This document shows positions 16,041-20,707 of a stretch of 20,707 nucleotides of DNA, one piece after another. Positions within the stretch are counted from its first letter, which is position 1; every line of letters starts with the position of its first letter. Below the pieces are notes generated by a model. The model made no database searches. It saw nothing but the letters and a program-made list of their open reading frames with translations, and had not been told where the DNA came from. The position numbers and the translations under genes were made by a program. The stretch comes from UBA3537 sp038106885 (GTDB lineage Bacteria; Bacteroidota; Bacteroidia; Flavobacteriales; Flavobacteriaceae): assembly GCA_038106885.1 (NCBI GenBank), contig JAYNFX010000027.1:1-20707 (forward strand), in the 5' to 3' direction.

Positions 16041-16753
16041 ATGAAAAATTTCATATTTTTTTTACTATCAGTGACAATTATTTTCAACAGTTGTTCAACA
16101 GAAGTAGACCCATTTTTAATTACAAAAAACTCAGTTGGTTTATTAACTGACTCAACTCAAGTTAAAGACCTTAAATTAGTTTTTCCAAATGATTCTTTAA
16201 ATAAATTTATTGGAGGAGATGAGTTTTTAGGAAAAAGCAACATAATAAAAGTCTTTGAAAAAGAAACAAAAAAATTACTTTTAGAGCTCACTCCAAAAGA
16301 AGCTTTAGACTCATTGTCTACTATTCAAAATATTAGAATAATAGACAGTCGTTACAAAACAAAAAAAGCTTTAGATAACATATGTGATTTTGGTTGTATT
16401 TCAGGTAATTATAACATTTCTAGCATCCAAAACACATTAAGAAATTTAATTGTATCTGTAGACGAAATAAATGCGTATTTCACAATTGACAAAAGTGAAT
16501 TGCCTGAGAGTCTGAGATATAACATGAACTTAAAGATTGATAAAGTTTCAGTACCTAAGTCTGNNNNNNNNNNNNNNNNNNNNNNNNNNNNNNNNNNNNN
16601 NNNNNNNNNNNNNNNNNNNNNNNNNNNNNNNNNNNNNNNNNNNNNNNNNNNNNNNNNNNNNNNAGTCTGAGATATAACATGAACTTAAAGATTGATAAAG
16701 TTTCAGTACCTAAGTCTGCAAAAATTAAGGATTTCTTCATTCAATGGTATTAA
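16041..16753 (+). CDS. Lipoprotein of unknown function, interrupted by an artefactual assembly gap
   Basis: The N-terminus MKNFIFFLLSVTIIFNSC is a lipoprotein signal peptide with C18 as the lipidated cysteine, so the mature protein is anchored in a membrane after Lgt action. The gene is cut by 100 N (16564-16663), but the 55 bases before the gap recur exactly after it. Joining 16041-16563 to 16719-16753 gives an uninterrupted 185-residue protein ending KDFFIQWY and a TAA at 16751-16753. The mature part is charged, mostly helical in appearance, with LTPKEALDSL (84-93) and a pair of cysteines in ICDFGCISG (113-121). I do not recognise the family. The following cupin gene starts 1 bp after the stop, so it likely heads a lipoprotein-cupin-hydrolase operon. 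It is divergent from queE, 88 bp away; that spacer holds only a weak -7-like ATTCTTTG (16012-16019) on this strand. Confidence 0.75.
16509..16718. repeat. Exact 55-bp duplicate flanking a 100-N gap (assembly artefact)
   Basis: Bases 16509-16563 and 16664-16718 are identical over 55 bases (AGTCTGAGATAT to CTAAGTCTG), with the N run between them. Collapsing the copies restores the lipoprotein frame, so this is an uncollapsed contig overlap and not a biological repeat. A length of exactly 55 fits contigs ending in a shared k-mer of a de Bruijn assembler. Confidence 0.93.
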
Positions 16754-16754
16754 A

Positions 16755-17117
16755 ATGAAAGGCTATAAACTTCAAACAAATCCTACTTGCATACCTGCAG
16801 ATAAAGACAAAATAATTGAGGAGCATTTTGGATTAGCTAGTGATGGCGATCATGAAATTAGCATTGCTCAAATGACAGCTCCACCAGGATGGTCTGAACC
16901 CTATCAAACTCCGAATTTTGATGAATTTACATTAGTTATATCAGGTAAAAAACAAGTTATAGTAAATAACGAAAAAATCACCCTACACTCAGGTCAATCC
17001 ATCAAAGTTTTTAAAAATTCCAGAGTTCAATACAGCAATCCATATGATGAGCCTTGTAAATATATTTCTATTTGCACTCCTGCATTTTCAATCAAAAATG
17101 TCAACAGAGAATTATGA
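16755..17117 (+). CDS. Single-domain cupin protein lacking the metal-binding histidines
   Basis: A 120-residue small beta-barrel protein. I start at ATG 16755, one base after the lipoprotein stop; the frame is open further upstream but runs into the duplicated assembly overlap. Cupin motif 1, G(X)5HXH(X)3E(X)6G, aligns exactly to G45-Q51-P53-E57-G64 (GWSEPYQTPNFDEFTLVISG). Motif 2, G(X)5PXG(X)2H(X)3N, aligns to G80-F86-N88-V91-N95. Spacing and glycines are kept, but the three canonical histidines are Q51, P53 and V91; only E57 remains. It is thus probably a metal-free binding or structural cupin, or uses other ligands. Its TGA overlaps the ATG of the hydrolase gene (ATGA at 17114), implying translational coupling. 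Substrate unknown. Confidence 0.8.
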   Translation: MKGYKLQTNPTCIPADKDKIIEEHFGLASDGDHEISIAQMTAPPGWSEPYQTPNFDEFTLVISGKKQVIVNNEKITLHSGQSIKVFKNSRVQYSNPYDEPCKYISICTPAFSIKNVNREL

Positions 17118-17941
17118 TGATGGCTATTTTACCAAAGATCATTGGATCTGTAATTAACATTATAAGCTATTTCAGTAAATCTTTGGCTTCAAGATTGGCT
17201 TTGGATCTTTTCTCCAGACCTTTGAAAGGGAGATATAAAACCCCGCATTTAGCATTAGATAGTGCAAAAAAAGAGTTTATAAAATATGAAGAGTTAACCA
17301 TTGCAGTTTATAACTGGAGTGGCGCCAATGAGACTGTTTTATTAGCACATGGTTGGGAGAGTAATTCTGGAAGATGGAAAAACACAGTTAGTGCGTTAAA
17401 AAAAAATAATTTTAATATAGTTTCAGTTGATGCGCCAGCACATGGAGCCTCTGGAAGTAAAACATTCAATGCCATCTTATATTCTAAATTTATTGAACAA
17501 GTATCCAAAAAATATAATCCTTCAATTTTAATAGGACACTCCGTCGGTGGTATGGCCATTTCATATTTTTTAAAAAACACACAATATAAACTAGTCAAAA
17601 AAATTATTTTTCTAGGATCTCCAGCTGGTTTCCCAGGGATATTAAAAAATTACATTAAAATAATGGGGTACAATAAAAGATTATCTGATGGAATCGAGAT
17701 TGTAATTCAAGATCGATTTGGATTTCCCTCCTCACATTTTAATACTGCAAAATTTTTAAAAAATATTTCTTGTCAAGGTCTAATTATTCATGATGAGCAC
17801 GATCCTGTAATTCCGTTTTCGGACGCTATTGAGATTCAAAAGAGTTTAAAAAATAGCGAGCTTTTAAAAACACAAGGTTTAGGTCATGGCCTGAAAAGCA
17901 AGAACGTTATTAACGCAATTACTGATTTTATCAAGAAATAA
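17114..17941 (+). CDS. Alpha/beta hydrolase
   Basis: A 275-residue alpha/beta-hydrolase-fold protein. The start at 17114 overlaps the cupin stop by the ATGA arrangement; three ATGs in a row (17114, 17117, 17120) make the exact one uncertain, and the open frame upstream lies inside the cupin gene. The catalytic triad is visible: S143 in GHSVGG, D230 in HDEHDPVIPF, and H258 in GLGHGLK. HGWESNSGRW (79-88) supplies the oxyanion-hole HG, and DAPAHGASG (106-114) is the usual strand-4 motif. A hydrophobic N-terminal helix (about 4-32) precedes the core, with no signal-peptide cleavage site, so it may sit at the cytoplasmic face of the membrane. Substrate cannot be told: esterase, lipase-like or C-C hydrolase activities are all possible. 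rluF follows after 19 bp. Confidence 0.9.
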   Translation: MMMAILPKIIGSVINIISYFSKSLASRLALDLFSRPLKGRYKTPHLALDSAKKEFIKYEELTIAVYNWSGANETVLLAHGWESNSGRWKNTVSALKKNNFNIVSVDAPAHGASGSKTFNAILYSKFIEQVSKKYNPSILIGHSVGGMAISYFLKNTQYKLVKKIIFLGSPAGFPGILKNYIKIMGYNKRLSDGIEIVIQDRFGFPSSHFNTAKFLKNISCQGLIIHDEHDPVIPFSDAIEIQKSLKNSELLKTQGLGHGLKSKNVINAITDFIKK

Positions 17942-17960
17942 CTTTTGTATATTTATAATT

Positions 17961-18508
17961 ATGGGAACTTCTCAAATTAGACTAAACAAATTCCTTAGCG
18001 AGGTGGGTTTTTGTTCAAGAAGAGCTGCTGATAAATTAATTAGTGAAGGCCGTGTTTTAGTTAATGGATCAAAACCACAAATGGGTGTAAAAGTAAGCTC
18101 TGATGATCAAATTCAAGTAGACGGAGAAGTAATAAAACCCCATAATAAAGCTTCAGTATATATAGCGTTTAATAAGCCAATTGGAATTGTATGTACAACA
18201 GACACAAAAGTTGAGAAAAATAATATTATTGACTACATAAATTTCCCATCAAGAATCTTTCCAATTGGGAGACTAGACAAGGATAGCGAAGGACTAATTC
18301 TATTAACTGATGATGGTGATATTGTAAATAAAATTCTTCGCTCAAGTAATAATCACGAAAAAGAATATATTGTTTCGGTTGATAAACCTATATCACAAAC
18401 ATTTATTGAAAGAATGTCCAAAGGAGTTCCAATACTAGATACAATTACCAAACCTTGTAAAATTCAAAAACTTAATCGATTTGAATTTAAAATAATTCTA
18501 ACCCAAGG
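17961..18508 (+). CDS. rluF: 23S rRNA pseudouridine synthase RluF-type, 3' part lost in assembly gap
   Basis: Converts a uridine of 23S rRNA (U2604 in E. coli) to pseudouridine. The visible 182 residues hold an S4 RNA-binding domain (about 7-55, RLNKFLSEVGFCSRRAADKLI) and the start of the catalytic domain with GRLDKDSEGL (103-112), where D106 is the catalytic aspartate, and NHEKEYIVSVDKPI (131-144), typical of RluF rather than RluB or RluE. The sequence stops at ILTQG, just where the family continues with the LNRQIRRMCE segment; about 60-70 more residues are expected. The frame appears to continue through the N run, but what follows belongs to another protein. Confidence 0.9.
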
Positions 18509-18608
18509 NNNNNNNNNNNNNNNNNNNNNNNNNNNNNNNNNNNNNNNNNNNNNNNNNNNNNNNNNNNNNNNNNNNNNNNNNNNNNNNNNNNNNNNNNNNN
18601 NNNNNNNN
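18509..18608. other. 100-N assembly gap joining two unrelated genes
   Basis: The N run has the arbitrary length of 100 and its flanks share no repeat. The left flank encodes an RluF N-terminus and the right flank a VOC-protein C-terminus. The missing parts of both proteins together would need roughly 0.5 kb (my estimate from usual family lengths), so the true gap is much longer than 100 bases. Confidence 0.9.
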
Positions 18609-18752
18609 AAAGAAATAAATTTTATTATTGAGCCATATGTGAGATTTAAAGGTAAAGTAGGAGAACAAGCTACTATGTTCTTTTTGGATCCGGCAGGAAA
18701 TGCATTAGAATTTAAAGCCTTTAAAAATAAGTCTCAGATTTTTGCTACCTAA
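18609..18752 (+). CDS. VOC family (glyoxalase/dioxygenase-fold) protein, C-terminal fragment
   Basis: Only the last 47 residues are visible, from KEINFIIEPYVRFKG to the stop. The stretch GEQATMFFLDPAGNALEFKAF (18-38) is the typical end of a vicinal-oxygen-chelate protein, where the Glu of NALEFK (E34) is normally a metal ligand. The N-terminal roughly 95 residues lie in the assembly gap. It is not part of RluF, though the N run leaves the two in the same frame by chance. VOC proteins include glyoxalase I, extradiol dioxygenases and resistance proteins; the activity cannot be told from this fragment. Its stop overlaps the convergent folD stop region by 8 bp. Confidence 0.85.
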   Translation, partial: KEINFIIEPYVRFKGKVGEQATMFFLDPAGNALEFKAFKNKSQIFAT

Positions 18753-19617
18753 GTTTATAAGCTTGGAGCGTATTCTTTAACAACATAGCTATTGTCATAG
18801 GTCCAACACCACCAGGTACAGGAGTAATATGGCTTGCCTTTTTGGACACTGACTCAAAGTCTACGTCTCCAGCAATTCTATAGCCTTTTTTCTTAGTAGT
18901 ATCTGAAACTCTTGTAATCCCAACATCAATAATCACAGCATTTTCTTTTACCATTTCAGCAGTCAAAAACTCAGGGATTCCTAAAGCTGCAACAATTATG
19001 TCAGCTTGTTTTGTTAAAGCTGCTAAATTTTCTGTTCGGCTATGAGCAATCGTCACGGTTGCATTTCCAGCTTTACGCTTTTGACTCATCAAAATACTCA
19101 TTGGACGGCCAACAATATGACTTCTACCAATGACAACCACATTTTTACCTGAAGTTGGAATTTCGTAACGCTCTAATAATTCCATGATCCCATACGGAGT
19201 TGCTGAAATAAAAGTAGGTAAATCCAAGGTTAGTTTCCCAACATTAGTAGGATGAAAACCATCTACATCTTTATCAGGATCAACTGCCATTAAAATTTTT
19301 TGTTCATCAATGTGTTTTGGTAGCGGTAATTGAACTATATAGCCATCAATTTCTGGATTATTGTTTAAAAGATCGATTTGCTTTAACAGATCCTGCTCTG
19401 TAGTCTGTTCAGGTAGTTTTATTAGTGTCGATTCGAATCCTACAAATTCACATGCTTTGACTTTTGCTCCTACATAAGTCATACTCGCCCCATTATCTCC
19501 AACTAGAACGGCAGCTAAGTGAGGTGGTCTCTTGCCTTGTTGTTTTATATCTTTAACAGACTCGGCAATTTCTTCCTTTATCTCAGCACTTGTTTTTCTT
19601 CCGTCCAGTAATATCAT
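18745..19617 (-). CDS. folD: Bifunctional methylenetetrahydrofolate dehydrogenase/cyclohydrolase
   Basis: Interconverts 5,10-methylene- and 10-formyl-tetrahydrofolate with NADP, supplying one-carbon units for purines and initiator tRNA. The 290-residue protein has the catalytic YxxxK pair Y48 and K52 (SMTYVGAKVKACE), QLPLPKHID (96-104), DKDVDGFHP (115-123), the Rossmann loop VIGRSHIVGRP (162-172) and the terminal PVPGGVGPMTIAML (266-279). The usual PCTP motif reads SATPYG (138-143), a known variant position. It starts 13 bp after the ffh stop, so the two are probably co-transcribed. The 3' end overlaps the convergent VOC gene by 8 bp, with no terminator in between. Confidence 0.97.
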   Translation of the reverse strand: MILLDGRKTSAEIKEEIAESVKDIKQQGKRPPHLAAVLVGDNGASMTYVGAKVKACEFVGFESTLIKLPEQTTEQDLLKQIDLLNNNPEIDGYIVQLPLPKHIDEQKILMAVDPDKDVDGFHPTNVGKLTLDLPTFISATPYGIMELLERYEIPTSGKNVVVIGRSHIVGRPMSILMSQKRKAGNATVTIAHSRTENLAALTKQADIIVAALGIPEFLTAEMVKENAVIIDVGITRVSDTTKKKGYRIAGDVDFESVSKKASHITPVPGGVGPMTIAMLLKNTLQAYKLR

Positions 19618-19630
19618 ATTATTCTATTTT

Positions 19631-20707
19631 TTATCTTGGCATATTTTTCATCATCTGCATCATGTTGCGTCCTTTACTACCTTGCATCATTTTCATCATT
19701 TTACTCATCTGATTGAATTGTTTCATAAGTTTATTTAACTCTTGAACAGTTGTTCCTGAGCCTGAACTAATGCGCTTTTTCCTGCTGTTATTTATTATAG
19801 ATGGATTTGAGCGTTCTTTTGGTGTCATCGAGTGAATCATAGCTTCAACATATTTGAATGCATCATCATCAATATCAACGTCTTTCATCATCTTACCCAT
19901 TCCAGGAATCATACCCATCAAATCTTTCATACTACCCATCTTTTTAATTTGCTGAATTTGGGAGAGAAAATCGTCAAAACCAAACTGGTTCTTAGCAATT
20001 TTTTTCTGAATTTTTCGAGCTTCCTTCTCATCAAATTGCTCTTGAGCTCTCTCAACTAATGAAACAACATCTCCCATACCTAAAATACGGTCTGCCATTC
20101 TTGAAGGATAGAAAACATCAATTGCATCCATTTTCTCTCCTGTACCAATAAACTTGATTGGTTTATCAACAACTGATTTAATAGAAATAGCAGCACCACC
20201 TCTAGTATCTCCATCGAGTTTTGTTAAGATAACACCATCAAAATTTAATATATCATTAAAAGCCTTAGCTGTATTTACCGCATCTTGTCCGGTCATTGAA
20301 TCCACAACAAATAAGGTTTCCTGAGGAGTAATTGCTTTGTGAATATTAGAAATTTCCGTCATCATTTCTTCGTCAACAGCTAAACGTCCTGCGGTATCTA
20401 TAATTACAACATTACACCCTTTTGTTTTAGCTTCAGCAATACCGGCAATAGCAATTTTTACTGGATCATTATTTTCTTTATTGCTGTAGACCTCTGCCCC
20501 AACTTGTTCTCCAACAATATGCAACTGATCAATGGCTGCTGGGCGATACACATCACAAGCCACTAACATTGGAGTTTTACCTTTTTTATCTTTTAAAAAC
20601 TTAGCAAGCTTTCCTGAAAATGTAGTTTTTCCAGAACCTTGGAGTCCAGACATCAAAATTATTGAAGGACTTGAAGAAAGATTAATCCCTTCAGCATCGC
20701 TTCCCAT
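19631..20707 (-). CDS. ffh: Signal recognition particle protein Ffh, 5' end beyond window
   Basis: GTPase of the signal recognition particle, which with 4.5S RNA delivers nascent inner-membrane proteins to FtsY and the Sec translocon. The visible 358 residues lack the N-terminal helical domain; the Met at the window edge is internal (MGSDAEGINL), not a start. The G domain shows the P-loop GLQGSGKTT (21-29), CDVYRPAAIDQL (51-62), DTAGR (104-108) and TKLDGD (162-167). The M domain (about 240 on) has the Met-rich signal-binding and RNA-binding parts: MGSMKDLMGMIPGMGKMM (257-274), SRKKRISSGSGTTVQELN (308-325) and a methionine-rich tail. folD follows after 13 bp. Confidence 0.97.
   Translation of the reverse strand: MGSDAEGINLSSSPSIILMSGLQGSGKTTFSGKLAKFLKDKKGKTPMLVACDVYRPAAIDQLHIVGEQVGAEVYSNKENNDPVKIAIAGIAEAKTKGCNVVIIDTAGRLAVDEEMMTEISNIHKAITPQETLFVVDSMTGQDAVNTAKAFNDILNFDGVILTKLDGDTRGGAAISIKSVVDKPIKFIGTGEKMDAIDVFYPSRMADRILGMGDVVSLVERAQEQFDEKEARKIQKKIAKNQFGFDDFLSQIQQIKKMGSMKDLMGMIPGMGKMMKDVDIDDDAFKYVEAMIHSMTPKERSNPSIINNSRKKRISSGSGTTVQELNKLMKQFNQMSKMMKMMQGSKGRNMMQMMKNMPR

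Noticed and set aside
16564..16663. Open frames passing through the N run, on both strands
   Set aside because: They are translated from unknown bases and carry no information.
16509..16718. A tandem duplication or short direct-repeat element in the lipoprotein gene
   Set aside because: The copies are exact, border the N run directly, and collapsing them restores the frame; a contig overlap explains it fully.
16692..16754. An N-terminal extension of the cupin from an ATG at 16692
   Set aside because: That ATG lies inside the lipoprotein gene and the duplicated overlap; ATG 16755 directly after the lipoprotein stop fits better.
17072..17113. An upstream start of the alpha/beta hydrolase inside the cupin gene
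   Set aside because: The extra 14 residues are out-of-frame cupin sequence; the ATGA overlap at 17114 is the usual coupled start.
19532..20059. Histidine- and phenylalanine-rich plus-strand frames opposite ffh and folD
   Set aside because: Their composition is the antisense of the methionine-rich Ffh M domain; not genes.
1..20707. CRISPR arrays, tRNA or rRNA genes, insertion sequences, prophage or toxin-antitoxin genes
   Set aside because: I looked for regularly spaced repeats, transposase or integrase motifs and short paired genes and found none.

Overview
The window looks like part of a scaffold from an AT-rich marine-type member of the Flavobacteriia (Bacteroidetes), probably a draft or metagenome assembly because it holds two 100-N gaps. 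The signs are: SecD and SecF fused in one 994-residue protein; no Shine-Dalgarno sequences before starts; several promoter elements of the Bacteroidetes form TAnnTTTG; a very large secreted M43 metalloprotease with PKD-like, P-domain and repeat modules; and a GyrB of about 646 residues. I cannot name the genus from sequence alone.

Layout. (a) 1-3661, minus: a short secreted protein followed after 2 bp by a giant secreted metalloprotease that runs off the left edge. (b) 3887-7186, plus: folE, cysS, yidD, lgt, closely spaced and probably one transcript, ending in a hairpin shared with the convergent secDF. (c) 7225-15952, minus: queE, asnB, gyrB, mdh and secDF. asnB and mdh each have a hairpin terminator behind them; secDF has its own well-formed promoter, gyrB has a -7-like element, and mdh probably reads from gyrB. 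(d) 16041-18752, plus: a lipoprotein, a cupin without the usual histidines, an alpha/beta hydrolase, rluF cut by a gap, and the tail of a VOC (glyoxalase-fold) protein. (e) 18745-20707, minus: ffh (5' end off the window) and folD, with folD converging on the VOC gene so that the two stop codons overlap.

How the genes relate. Most of the window is core metabolism and envelope biogenesis: SecDF (export), YidD (membrane insertion), Lgt (lipoprotein lipidation) and Ffh (signal-recognition particle) all serve membrane or secreted proteins. FolE and FolD serve folate metabolism. FolE also supplies the first step towards queuosine, to which QueE belongs. The accessory part is the secreted protease pair at the left edge and the lipoprotein-cupin-hydrolase trio.

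The most useful observations concern assembly. The first N gap is flanked by an exact 55-bp duplicate, and removing gap plus duplicate restores one intact lipoprotein gene. The second N gap falsely joins an RluF N-terminus to a VOC-protein C-terminus in one open frame. I saw no CRISPR array, prophage, insertion sequence, tRNA or rRNA, and no convincing undescribed system. No stretch above 300 bases lacks a gene.
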